The notes beneath the pieces were generated by a model. It made no database searches. It saw nothing but the letters and a program-made list of their open reading frames with translations, and was not told the DNA's origin. Position numbers and translations under genes: made by a program. From NCBI RefSeq assembly GCF_025370875.1, contig NZ_JAMXFD010000030.1, positions 1 through 64,000 of the forward strand: 64,000 nt of DNA, given 5' to 3'. Shown here piece by piece: positions 26,263 through 34,746 of this stretch (positions within the stretch are counted from its first letter, which is position 1; each line of letters opens with the position of its first letter). The stretch is from Laspinema palackyanum D2c (GTDB taxonomy: Bacteria; Cyanobacteriota; Cyanobacteriia; Cyanobacteriales; Laspinemataceae).

Positions 26263-27594
26263 CTAGTGGCGATCGATATGGATTTCAATGCCTTCCACCC
26301 GCATACCCGATCCACGCCGTCCGCAGAATTCACCATTAGAAAACTCCTGGGTATCTCCCACGCGCTCAATATGCGCCTTGTAATAAACTGAATAATTCGG
26401 TGCTTCGGGACCCGTTAATTCGATCGCCAAACCCTCAATTCGCAAACCCGAACCGCGAGCACCAACCCACTCACCCTCGGTTACCCAAGGCGTATCTCCG
26501 CTACCTTGGATATGGGCCAGATAGCGAATCCCCAATCCAGGAATCGGGGGTTTGATTTCCAGCGCAAAGGCTTCGAGGCGCAGGGCTTTCCCCCTTGTTC
26601 CGGCAAATTCATGTTCATGAAACTGGTGATCGCCGACTCGTTCGATATGAACCAAGACGTTTAATCCCACTTCGATTCCCACACCGGAAAGCCCTGACAT
26701 CTTGGCAGGAGTTGGGGCAAAATTTGGGGCGGGGGGAGCAATCTGACTCCGGGAGGGGGATTCATCGGAACTGGGAAGGATAATCACATCGGGCAAGTTA
26801 GACGGAGGTGAGGAAGGCTGTTGCGAGAGTAAGCGTTCCACTTCTGCTTCGGTGTCCGTGGGTTCCACCGACTCATCCGACCCGGCAATTACGACCATTT
26901 CCGGCGATCGCCGAGGCGGTGGTGGAGGGGTTGGGGCTGTTACCGTAGGGGCTGGGGCCGCGACCGTCCCAGAAAATTGCAGTTTTCCTCGACTGGCTGC
27001 CAGAGTTAAGGGTTTGCCAAAGGCTCGCCCGCAAAAATCGAGCATTCTTTCCCACTCTTCATCGGCGATATTGCCATCCGGTTCAATCAGACTCAGGAAC
27101 GCACAACAGGGATGTTGACCGGAAAGTAACGCCGGGACATCGGGGGGAAAATTACTCGGGGAGGAGTTAAGCATAATGTGGCGCAATTCCCGCGCTTTGA
27201 CTTTCGCCTCCTCTAACGGCGCAAAATGCGGTTGCTCGCGATGGGTCAGGGATAAAAAGCGATCGATGTAGTAGAGGGCTTTTTGGGACTCGTTGACTTC
27301 TCCTCCCGACCGGGCGATCGCTTGTAAAACTCCCTGGATATCATGCAAGGAAGAAATCTGCGTTGGGGCTACAACCCCGGGCACCGAGTATGTTTTTGCC
27401 AGCTCGATCGCCCTGGATTTGAGTCCCGCAAACTCTTGCCGATAAGCTATCAGTTGCTCGCTGAGTCGTTCGTCTACGGGGACTCCTGCTTCTTTCAGTT
27501 CCACAGCCGCTTGTGAAAGGCGACTGCTCAAGCCCGGTAAGCGTTGTTTCAGATGGTTGAGTTGTTGTTGCAACTGTTGATGATCTGCATTCAT
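26263..27594 (-). CDS. Protein with three C-terminal ChW-like repeats
   Basis: 443 residues. The N-terminal 150 residues are helical, with a coiled-coil start (QQLQQQLNHLKQRLPGLSSR). A globular part follows around 150-215 (HPCCAFLSLIEPDGNIADEEW), then a Pro/Ser-rich linker. The last ~140 residues are three tandem repeats of about 43 residues (LVHIERVGDHQFHEHEFAGT, YLAHIQGSGDTPWVTEGEW, YKAHIERVGDTQEFSNGEF), each ending G(K/S)(A/G)(L/M)R(L/V)E. These match clostridial hydrophobic (ChW) repeats, but the eponymous Trp after GW is missing. No signal peptide is present, so a surface location is not supported. The role is unknown. Confidence 0.65.
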   Translation of the reverse strand: MNADHQQLQQQLNHLKQRLPGLSSRLSQAAVELKEAGVPVDERLSEQLIAYRQEFAGLKSRAIELAKTYSVPGVVAPTQISSLHDIQGVLQAIARSGGEVNESQKALYYIDRFLSLTHREQPHFAPLEEAKVKARELRHIMLNSSPSNFPPDVPALLSGQHPCCAFLSLIEPDGNIADEEWERMLDFCGRAFGKPLTLAASRGKLQFSGTVAAPAPTVTAPTPPPPPRRSPEMVVIAGSDESVEPTDTEAEVERLLSQQPSSPPSNLPDVIILPSSDESPSRSQIAPPAPNFAPTPAKMSGLSGVGIEVGLNVLVHIERVGDHQFHEHEFAGTRGKALRLEAFALEIKPPIPGLGIRYLAHIQGSGDTPWVTEGEWVGARGSGLRIEGLAIELTGPEAPNYSVYYKAHIERVGDTQEFSNGEFCGRRGSGMRVEGIEIHIDRH

Positions 27595-27984
27595 GGTCAA
27601 TAGCGTCTAATCGGTTCCCATCTTATTTTGCCTGATCCTTAGCCTTTCAACCGTTTAATCCCGAGGGTCGATCCCCAATTGCTCAATTGATGGATAAGTC
27701 TGGTTTATTAGTCCAGGGATAAACCCCTACAAATCAAGAAGATGGACTCTCATCTGCTCCACTTCTCTCGATTCCTTTATAAAATCACGGCAATATTGCC
27801 ACAAAAGAGATCTCTTGGTCCTAAACCGCAAAATTCCCACCCCATAAGCCTGTGGGAATGATTGAAGTCTCATTGAGATGGCTCTGAACCCGGAATTTCG
27901 CCGATCGCAATACCTCTGAAGGTTGGCAAACTGCTCCGGTCACAAGCTACGATCCAGGTATTGTTCGTCAAGGAAAACTATTTT
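27595..27984. other. Intergenic region upstream of the CURT1 gene
   Basis: About 390 bases between divergent genes. It presumably contains both promoters. I see no gene, strong hairpin or recognisable riboswitch. Confidence 0.4.
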
Positions 27985-28449
27985 ATGAATCCTCAAACTG
28001 AAACCAAAGCAATCTCCCGGGAAAAATCTGCCCAGTTAGCTGATGAAGCCGAGCAACTTAGAATCGAGATCAACGCCACAGAAGCTGGTGCTTTGGCTCC
28101 TTTCTCTCCGGTTACTCAAGAACCGAGTCGATTCGAGGAAATCGTCGATAGCGTCACGGCAATCTTAGGGGATCTCCCGCTCTATGTCACCAGTTTTGTC
28201 AGCGAGTACCAACGACCCATTGTCACCGTCGGACTGTTTTTGTCTGCACTGGTGACCGTCAGAGTGATCCTCGCGATGGTGGATGCCGTGAATGATATTC
28301 CCCTACTTGCGCCGTTTTTTGAATTTGTCGGAATCGGATACTCGGCTTGGTTTGTCTATCGCTATTTACTCCGCGCCTCTAATCGTCGGGAGTTAGTCCA
28401 GGATATTTCTACCCTCAAAGACCAAGTGGTCGGTCACCATTCTTCATAG
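27985..28449 (+). CDS. CAAD / CURT1 domain thylakoid protein
   Basis: 154 residues from the ATG at 27985, with aagga 13 bases upstream. A disordered N-terminus leads to an amphipathic helix, two adjacent membrane helices (PIVTVGLFLSALVTVRVILA and FFEFVGIGYSAWFVYRYLL) and a final coiled helix (RRELVQDISTLKDQVVG). This is the CAAD domain layout of CURT1, which curves thylakoid membranes at their margins, called CurT in Synechocystis. The length is similar to the family. Confidence 0.88.
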   Translation: MNPQTETKAISREKSAQLADEAEQLRIEINATEAGALAPFSPVTQEPSRFEEIVDSVTAILGDLPLYVTSFVSEYQRPIVTVGLFLSALVTVRVILAMVDAVNDIPLLAPFFEFVGIGYSAWFVYRYLLRASNRRELVQDISTLKDQVVGHHSS

Positions 28450-28639
28450 TTGTTTTCCCGATCTTGCGATTGGATGCAAGTCTGGGAAATTCTGGGGTTG
28501 GCGATTCCCTACGCGATAGCTCCGCTTACCGCCAAAGCGCGTTAACTTCGATGAATTGGGGCGGTCAATTTGTCCGCCCTATGGCCTGAATCCCTCCGAC
28601 TATCGGTTTAATGGGGTTATTTTTGAACGCCTGGAATGC

Positions 28640-29059
28640 TCATGAAGGCGGACAGTTCAGATGATGGAGGCAGAGGACCAAATCTTCTACCGTTCCCATC
28701 GTCTGTAGGTCAAAGCGATCGCCAATCTCTATACCAAACTCCTCCAAAAAATCATCACACAGATAAAGATTCCAGTCAAACCAGGAAACAAGCGTTAACT
28801 GTAAATCTTGCTCTAAGCGATCCCCAGGTAACACTCTCCCCATTTGTAAACCTGAATATTTTTCCAACTGAATATAAACAAAACTCACCACTGAAAAAGA
28901 AATTTCCCGCGATCGCCAAAAACAGTTAAACCACTCATCTAGCGACAAGTTAGCCCGGTCACTTAATGTCTGATTTACCTGCTTCCTGATGTACAAATCT
29001 GGACTGAGATCAGAATAAGTCCGCACCGTCCAGAAAATATGTTTGATCTGGCGCAGCAT
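28640..29059 (-). CDS. Small protein with acyl-carrier-like C-terminal half
   Basis: 139 residues. The second half (MGRVLPGDRLEQDLQLTLVS, DFLEEFGIEIGDRFDL, then MGTVEDLVLCLHHL) resembles acyl-carrier-like DUF1493 proteins, with P.D.L..DL and T(V/L).DL landmarks. The Ser that would carry phosphopantetheine (DSL motif) is not present, so it is probably not a carrier. The first half is Trp/Phe-rich (WTVRTYSDLS, EWFNCFWRSREIS). The family assignment is tentative. Confidence 0.5.
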   Translation of the reverse strand: MLRQIKHIFWTVRTYSDLSPDLYIRKQVNQTLSDRANLSLDEWFNCFWRSREISFSVVSFVYIQLEKYSGLQMGRVLPGDRLEQDLQLTLVSWFDWNLYLCDDFLEEFGIEIGDRFDLQTMGTVEDLVLCLHHLNCPPS

Positions 29060-29330
29060 AATTCCGTGCGCTCCATTACCTTACCTTTTCCCCAGTATTC
29101 CCATCTTTTCCAAGGGTTTCTCATGCCTGAGTTCAATTTCTATTTTTTTTTTTAATTAAGTTCTCCTGAACCAACCCCATCCAGACTCCGGGACAGGTGA
29201 TTAGACCATTCCCTCACCAACCCCCCTATAGAATTCCAGGTTTTTTGTCAGCAAAACCCCACCCTTATAAGCTCCGGTCCCCTCCAAGCACCTCTACAAA
29301 GGGTTAGGGTAAAGGTTAGGGTGGGCTCTA

Positions 29331-29560
29331 ATACGGAATTCGGTTGTGATAGGTCTTTAAAAACGAGTAGGCCCTTCGACTCCCCCCCTTCGACGGAGCT
29401 GCGGGACAGGCTTCGACGGAGCTGCGGGACAGGCTTCGACTGGCTCAGGACAGGCTTCGCCCAGCTCAGAGATCAGGAGGCAATGCCCACCTTTCTGTGC
29501 AGGTGGGCATTGCCTCCTGAGCTTGTCGAAGGGCCTACTTTTACCAACCGGATTCCGTAT
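29331..29560. mobile_element. MITE-like element with 20-bp internal hairpin
   Basis: The terminal sequences are inverted: atacggaattcggttg on the left and caaccggattccgtat on the right, with gtaggcccttcgac/gtcgaagggcctac further in. Inside are three cttcgacggagctgcgggac-type units and a perfect hairpin with 20-base arms (29473-29492 and 29501-29520, starting tcaggaggcaatgcccacct). No transposase is encoded in the 230 bases. It fills most of the 630-base gap at 29060-29691. Confidence 0.7.
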
Positions 29561-29691
29561 AATCCATTTTGGGGCGAGGTCTTGAGATTAAAAAGAGCAA
29601 AAACCCTGTTTCTGCCCCTAATTTTTTGCGGATGGGTAGAGATTTTGTCAAGAAACCCGGTTGTCTTCTGGCAGTACCCACCATCTAGGGA

Positions 29692-30240
29692 TTAGGGATT
29701 GGGGGTTGAGTCCGTAGTCGCTTCAGTTGTAGGCGTTGCCAAGGGAGATGAAGTGCGGTTTGGGGACTCTCCAGACTCTGTTGGGATACTTTCCTCCGTT
29801 GTCGGACTGGAGAGAATCGGCGTCTCCGGTGCGGGAGAAGTTGCTTCTCTTGACCCTTCCCCAGTGGGTGCTTTTGTAGGGTTCAAGTCGGGGTTGGGGG
29901 AGAAAAGCGGGACTGCCAACCCACCCCAAGCGGTTGAAGCGCCGCGCAAAGGTGTTGGATTCCCTTGGGGGGAGGTTGTGGAATTGCTGGACTGAGGGCC
30001 AACGGCGGGAACTTGTCCGGGATTGACGAAGGGATTCACTGGGGTTTGAGGGGTTTGCTCCCTGGGTACAACCCCTTCAGAACTGGGAGAACGGGTTCCA
30101 GTTTCAAAAATATTTAAGCTTCTCTCTGTGCTGGGGAAGGATAATATAAAAATTGTACCTAGGGTCGAAAATGCCACAAAAATTGCAATGATTTCATCAA
30201 ACCCTAGAGGGCTTTTCGGTTTAGAACTCGGTTCAGACAT
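29692..30240 (-). CDS. Membrane-anchored Pro/Ser/Thr-rich protein
   Basis: 182 residues from the ATG at 30240, chosen because aggag lies 8 bases upstream. One N-terminal membrane helix (DEIIAIFVAFSTLGTIFIL) precedes about 130 residues of disordered Pro/Thr/Ser-rich sequence (TPQTPVNPFVNPGQVP and similar). It looks like a single-pass protein with a long extracytoplasmic tail. No family is recognised. Confidence 0.55.
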   Translation of the reverse strand: MSEPSSKPKSPLGFDEIIAIFVAFSTLGTIFILSFPSTERSLNIFETGTRSPSSEGVVPREQTPQTPVNPFVNPGQVPAVGPQSSNSTTSPQGNPTPLRGASTAWGGLAVPLFSPNPDLNPTKAPTGEGSREATSPAPETPILSSPTTEESIPTESGESPNRTSSPLATPTTEATTDSTPNP

Positions 30241-30343
30241 TATGATTTCTCCTGATTTGCTCGAATTGATTTTAGAAAAATTTTTAAATTCCGATCGCCG
30301 GTCAGCTTTGCCCATGAAACTGACCTAAACGATCGCGTTTAAA

Positions 30344-31696
30344 TTAGCATTCTTCGCAAACTTGTCGCAAAGTCGCTGTAAAATCTGGGTAAGAAATAGC
30401 GGCAGCTTCAGCATGGTGAATCGTGGTTGTTCCGCTGGCATTCAAGGCAGCGATCGCCAAGCTCATGGCAATCCGATGATCGTCATAACTCTCTACATCA
30501 GTGCCTCTTAAGGGCGTTCCGCCAGTAATTTCCAACCCATCAGGCAACTCGGTGATTTTTGCCCCCATCTGATTGAGTACCGTGGCCGTCACCGCAAGGC
30601 GATCGCTCTCTTTCACTCGCAATTCTGCTGCATCGGAAATCACCGTCTGACCCTGAGCAAAAATTGCTGCCACTGCCAAAATCGGAATCTCATCAATCAG
30701 TCTGGGAATGATATCCCCGCCAATGCTGCAACCCTTCAGTTGAGAATGACGCACCCGGATATCCGCCACGGGTTCCCCCGCAACTATCCGCTCATTTTCT
30801 AATTGAATATCTGCATCCATCATTTCCAGGGCCTCTAAAATCCCCGTCCTTGTCGGATTGATCCCGACATTTTCAATGGTCAAGTCTGAATCCGGCACGA
30901 TCGCCGCTGCCACAATCCAGAATGCCGCAGAACTGATATCTCCAGGCACAATCACCGATTGACCCTGAAGTTGAGCAGGTCCCGTGATCATCACACTTTT
31001 CGTGTCGGGATCCGTGGTAATTTCTGCCCCAAAGGCCTTGAGCATCCGTTCACTATGGTCCCGAGACACCGCTGGTTCCGTGATGGTAGTCGTTCCCTCT
31101 GCCATCAAAGCTGCAAGTAAGATACAAGACTTAACCTGAGCCGAGGCGATCGGTGAGTGATAATGAATGGGCCGTAAGGATTGACCTTGAACGGCTAGAG
31201 GGGCCAGCGAACCGCCATTGCGACCCCAGATTTGAGCGCCCATTTGTTGTAAAGGCTGAACCACCCGAGACATAGGGCGCGATCGCAGAGATTTATCTCC
31301 AGTTACGGTAAAAAATCGGTCGGGATGACTGGCAAGGATGCCCAGCATTAATCGCATCGTCGTCCCAGAATTTCCCGCATCTAATATATCCGTCGGTTCC
31401 ACTAATTCTCCGACCCCGACACCACGCACCCGCACCCGTTGTTCATTCAGGGGGGAAATTTCAGCCCCCAATGCCTGAAAGCATCGGGCGGTACTCCGAG
31501 GGTCTTCTCCCAATAGCAGTCCCTCAATCGTGGTTTCACCCTTGGCGATCGCCCCTAACATCAAAGCCCGGTGGGAAATTGACTTATCCCCCGGCACTCG
31601 GATCCGTCCTTGGACGGATAAACCCTGAGCCGGTCTATCAATGGTTAATTGTTGCTGAGATTCCGTAATTCTTACATTTACTATCGAACTGGGCAT
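30344..31696 (-). CDS. aroA: 3-phosphoshikimate 1-carboxyvinyltransferase (EPSP synthase)
   Basis: 450 residues. It condenses shikimate-3-phosphate with phosphoenolpyruvate in the aromatic amino acid pathway. Landmarks: [17 protein letters not shown] near residue 33, [15 protein letters not shown] near 105, [16 protein letters not shown], and [11 protein letters not shown] near 360. The ending [13 protein letters not shown] is also standard. The length is normal. The gene is alone on this strand, and the start Met at 31696 precedes a 30-residue non-conserved lead. Confidence 0.96.
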   Translation of the reverse strand: MPSSIVNVRITESQQQLTIDRPAQGLSVQGRIRVPGDKSISHRALMLGAIAKGETTIEGLLLGEDPRSTARCFQALGAEISPLNEQRVRVRGVGVGELVEPTDILDAGNSGTTMRLMLGILASHPDRFFTVTGDKSLRSRPMSRVVQPLQQMGAQIWGRNGGSLAPLAVQGQSLRPIHYHSPIASAQVKSCILLAALMAEGTTTITEPAVSRDHSERMLKAFGAEITTDPDTKSVMITGPAQLQGQSVIVPGDISSAAFWIVAAAIVPDSDLTIENVGINPTRTGILEALEMMDADIQLENERIVAGEPVADIRVRHSQLKGCSIGGDIIPRLIDEIPILAVAAIFAQGQTVISDAAELRVKESDRLAVTATVLNQMGAKITELPDGLEITGGTPLRGTDVESYDDHRIAMSLAIAALNASGTTTIHHAEAAAISYPDFTATLRQVCEEC

Positions 31697-31836
31697 TGGG
31701 CTAAACTGTGATGGGATGGCTTAGGGCGATCCTACACCGTTCTTGACTCTGCTGACATACTAAAATTGAGAGCAACTCACCTCCTAGTCTTGTCGATTGC
31801 TGGAAAACTCTTCACACGCTGTTCGTTACAACCCTC

Positions 31837-32328
31837 ATGCTGACCCATCGCCGCAAACCTGTAAGCCTTTGCTTGATCTCCACTGACCTCCCCCTTTGGT
31901 CTGTGGTGGAAACCGCCGCTACCCTTTATCAAAAGGACCAAGAGCGCTTTCATCTACTTCTGACTGAACCTGCACTCAGCGATTTTCAGGAGTCAGATTC
32001 GACTCCGGAAGTCGGTACGGGACCCACTGCGATTACTTCCCGACTCTTGTGGTTAGAAATTTCTCCCTACCGCGTAATTATGACCATGCAGGGGAATGGT
32101 CAATTTAGCTATCGTCACCAGTGGGAACGCGGAATGTATGGCACGAGCCGCTATTGGCTGCAAAATGAAACTGACGGCACGAATGGTCAGTTACGCATGA
32201 GAAATTATACTCGCCGATTAACCCTCTCCGGTCGCCCAATTCCCGAGCATTTGCGCCTAGAATACGAGCTTTGGTCCCAAAATGTTCAGTTAGGTCACTA
32301 TATTTTAAACCTAGAAATTCATCTTTAA
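31837..32328 (+). CDS. Conserved hypothetical protein
   Basis: 163 residues, soluble, with Trp/Tyr-rich beta segments (LLWLEISPYRVIMTMQGNGQ, FSYRHQWERGMYGTSRYWLQ, HLRLEYELWSQNVQLGHYIL). I do not recognise the family. It is divergent from aroA and followed by the hairpin at 32350-32412. The length and composition are consistent with a real gene. Confidence 0.65.
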   Translation: MLTHRRKPVSLCLISTDLPLWSVVETAATLYQKDQERFHLLLTEPALSDFQESDSTPEVGTGPTAITSRLLWLEISPYRVIMTMQGNGQFSYRHQWERGMYGTSRYWLQNETDGTNGQLRMRNYTRRLTLSGRPIPEHLRLEYELWSQNVQLGHYILNLEIHL

Positions 32329-32349
32329 ATATTTCTTTAAATATTAATG

Positions 32350-32412
32350 AATCAAGCCAAAAATCGGGAAATTGTTGAGCAAAATTCCGGAACAATTGGC
32401 TTGATTTTTTTC
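32350..32412 (+). terminator. Rho-independent-like terminator
   Basis: aatcaagccaa (32350-32360) pairs with ttggcttgatt (32396-32406), with an inner attgtt/aacaat pair, followed by ttttttc. It ends the gene at 31837 and lies just before the convergent kinase gene. Confidence 0.72.
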
Positions 32413-32436
32413 TGAGGACCTATTCGACTGAACCTA

Positions 32437-33996
32437 TTATTTTTTACAGGAATTATGAATTTGGCCAGCTACTCCATCGGCTGTTTTTGCGGCTAGAGCA
32501 GCGACTCGACCGGCTTCTTCGGCTTTTTTGCGGGCGGCTTTTACCTGGTCTAAACCGGCTTTGGATAAGGGTGCCGCATCGACAATGGCGATCGCTTCTC
32601 CAATTTGCCGAAATGACAGACTCAATTGTTGGTAACTTTTCCCCAACTGCAAAGGATAGGGTTGCACTTGAGTATCAGATATCTTCATCCCTAACAATTC
32701 TTCCGCAAGGCGATCGAGATGTTGGGCCATTTTGTTAGCGGCAGTGGCATCGGTTCCCTCAATTTGAGTCACTTGTTGTCCCCCTTCGTCGATCATTGCC
32801 AACAATCGTTGGCACTGATAAGCGCTACTCGTGCGCGTGACTAAAAACCACGAGCCCATTCCCCCCACTAATCCAATCACGGCCCAGATTCCTAACACCC
32901 CAGCCAATCTCCACCCTTTGCGATCGCCTTTAAACCGGGATGCCGCATCAACGGTTTCCTCACTTTTCCCGGGGAGGAGTTGCGGAAAGCTAGGCAGTTG
33001 CAACCCAGGCAACAGGAGAGTCCCTGAAGGAACAGCTTCTTGACCCGGGGAGGGGGCGATCGCCTCCACTGACTCCGATCCCCATTCCATCTGCATCACC
33101 TGGGGTTGCAATTCCCTTAATTGCTGTAAAATTTCTTCCACGGTTTGGATGCGCTGACTCAAGGACGGATCCATGAGGCGATCAATCAAATCCGCCACCT
33201 GTTCCGAAATTTGCGGGGCGCGATCGCGCCAAGAAAACGCCGAAGTTTCTGCACTGTAAAACCTCAACGGCTCCATCGCCGTGAGCAAATACACCATCGT
33301 TCGTCCCAAAGCAAAAAAGTCCGATTGCGCCACTGCTTCATGTTTGAGTTGTTCCGGTGGCGTATATCCTCCCGAGTCAATACTCGAAAGACGAGGAGAG
33401 AGTTCCACCGTGCGTAAATAACTCGCACTCACCTGTCTGGCCGTGCCAAAATCAATCAAGACCAATTGTCCAGAATCCGTCAGGATAATATTACTGGGCT
33501 TAATATTCAGGTGTAAATAAGGGGTTTGATGAATGGGCTGTAAAATTTCCGCAATCTGTTGGAGCCACTTGAGCGCTAAGTCTTGAGAAATGGGTTGATA
33601 GCCCCGATTTTTCATCCACTGCTCTAAATTGAGCCCCGCCACTTTTTCCATCAACATTCCATGCACCGCAGTCGCACTGTTCGTCCCTGCAAAGCTGAAG
33701 TATCCGCCTTGTTGCAGTTGGGGAATTCCTGGATGTTGAATTTTCCCTAAGAGTAAGGCTTGTTGTTGAAACAGGGTCACAGCTACTGGGTCATCAATCT
33801 GGAGAACCTTCAAAATTTTGGCGGTTCCGGCTTCAGTCACTTCAAAGGTTTTTTCATAGCTGTTGCTACCCAGCAGGTGAAGCGCTCGACAGCGTTCTGC
33901 TACTAATAAATCAGCGCCACACTGGGAGCAATAGCGGGTATTTTCATTCACGGGATTGCTGGGATTGGGGCAGCTAGGATTGAGGCAGTAACTCAT
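32437..33996 (-). CDS. Ser/Thr kinase-like membrane protein, catalytic Asp replaced
   Basis: 519 residues from ATG 33996. Order: a zinc ribbon (C4, C9, C23, C26), a kinase fold (about 40-310), a Pro-rich linker, one membrane helix (~362-388), and an extracytoplasmic domain beginning at C395 and ending at C517. The catalytic loop reads HLNIKPSNI, so the HRD Asp is Asn (N164), and the alpha-C Glu appears to be Gln (FQQQALLLGKI, Q79). The DFG motif (D182) and the ATP-binding Lys (K63) remain. This suggests a pseudokinase or a very weak kinase. The C-terminal domain resembles the lipoprotein encoded 40 bases upstream. An alternative start at 34095 would add SPISPI repeats. Confidence 0.8.
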   Translation of the reverse strand: MSYCLNPSCPNPSNPVNENTRYCSQCGADLLVAERCRALHLLGSNSYEKTFEVTEAGTAKILKVLQIDDPVAVTLFQQQALLLGKIQHPGIPQLQQGGYFSFAGTNSATAVHGMLMEKVAGLNLEQWMKNRGYQPISQDLALKWLQQIAEILQPIHQTPYLHLNIKPSNIILTDSGQLVLIDFGTARQVSASYLRTVELSPRLSSIDSGGYTPPEQLKHEAVAQSDFFALGRTMVYLLTAMEPLRFYSAETSAFSWRDRAPQISEQVADLIDRLMDPSLSQRIQTVEEILQQLRELQPQVMQMEWGSESVEAIAPSPGQEAVPSGTLLLPGLQLPSFPQLLPGKSEETVDAASRFKGDRKGWRLAGVLGIWAVIGLVGGMGSWFLVTRTSSAYQCQRLLAMIDEGGQQVTQIEGTDATAANKMAQHLDRLAEELLGMKISDTQVQPYPLQLGKSYQQLSLSFRQIGEAIAIVDAAPLSKAGLDQVKAARKKAEEAGRVAALAAKTADGVAGQIHNSCKK

Positions 33997-34032
33997 GATG
34001 GGGGAGATGGGGGAGATGGGGGAGATGGGGGA
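33997..34032. repeat. Tandem 9-bp repeat (gatggggga, four copies)
   Basis: Four exact copies of gatggggga abut the ATG at 33996 on its 5' side. If translation began upstream (34095), they would encode in-frame Ser-Pro-Ile repeats. Copy number could vary between strains and alter the spacing in front of the kinase start. Confidence 0.8.
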
Positions 34033-34036
34033 GAGG

Positions 34037-34516
34037 TTAGGGTTGGGGTTGGGGGAGACAGTATTCCTCGATTTCGGCGAGTAGGACTGTGGCATCTTGG
34101 GTGGATTGTTTGATGGAGGCGATCGCCTTTGCGACTTGGGTTTGGGCTTGCTTGCGGGTTTGCAAACCTTTCGGCGTGGGTTGGAGATTGCTCACCATTG
34201 TGGCAATGGCGCTCGTCTCTCGCAAGGCTGTCCCGATTTGTTCGTAGAAGGCGACGGCCCGGGTTTGAAAGCTGATGATGGTTTCGTCCGTTAATTGGAC
34301 GGTTTTGATGCCTTCCAGGGAGAGTTCCACCTGATCCGCCGCTTGACTCCCGGTCATGGGCGTTAGTTCTAAGCGGTTGAGGGTGGTTGTGCCTTGGTCT
34401 AGGGCTTGAATTAGGCGGCGGCACTGACTGGTTTTGGTGGAGGTGCAACTGGCCAATAACAGGAGAATCAGAGCGTATAGGGGAAGACGAAATCGGTGGG
34501 GGAACGAGTGGTTCAT
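34037..34516 (-). CDS. Lipoprotein sharing the kinase's extracytoplasmic domain
   Basis: 159 residues from the ATG at 34516. The signal peptide ends with the lipobox LLASC24. The mature part, from C32 (SQCRRLIQALDQG) to C153 (EIEEYC), is helical and aligns with the kinase C-terminal domain (YQCQRLLAMIDEGG ... HNSC): the two Cys are 121 residues apart here and 122 in the kinase. It lies 40 bases upstream of the kinase start on the same strand, so cotranscription is very likely. I infer that the two arose by duplication and act in the same envelope signalling or assembly step. Confidence 0.72.
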   Translation of the reverse strand: MNHSFPHRFRLPLYALILLLLASCTSTKTSQCRRLIQALDQGTTTLNRLELTPMTGSQAADQVELSLEGIKTVQLTDETIISFQTRAVAFYEQIGTALRETSAIATMVSNLQPTPKGLQTRKQAQTQVAKAIASIKQSTQDATVLLAEIEEYCLPQPQP

Positions 34517-34746
34517 AGGAGGGGGTGCGATCGCTCGAATCGCCATTGATTTTAACGAAGCCGGTGTGATTTGTCAGCCTAAACTGTAGCAATCTTGAAT
34601 CTAACTAAAAAAAGCGGATAACTTCTGATATGAAGTTACCCGAATTTGAGTGTGCCACAGGAAGTATGAGTGGGTTGGGTGGAAACGGCGCGGTTCAGGG
34701 GTGGATGGATTAAGCGCGATCGCCACCCTACTCAAACTCTCTGGCA

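Noticed and set aside
29301-29322. Telomere-like gggttagggt repeats
   Set aside because: Only two imperfect copies next to the MITE; chance similarity in a bacterial genome.
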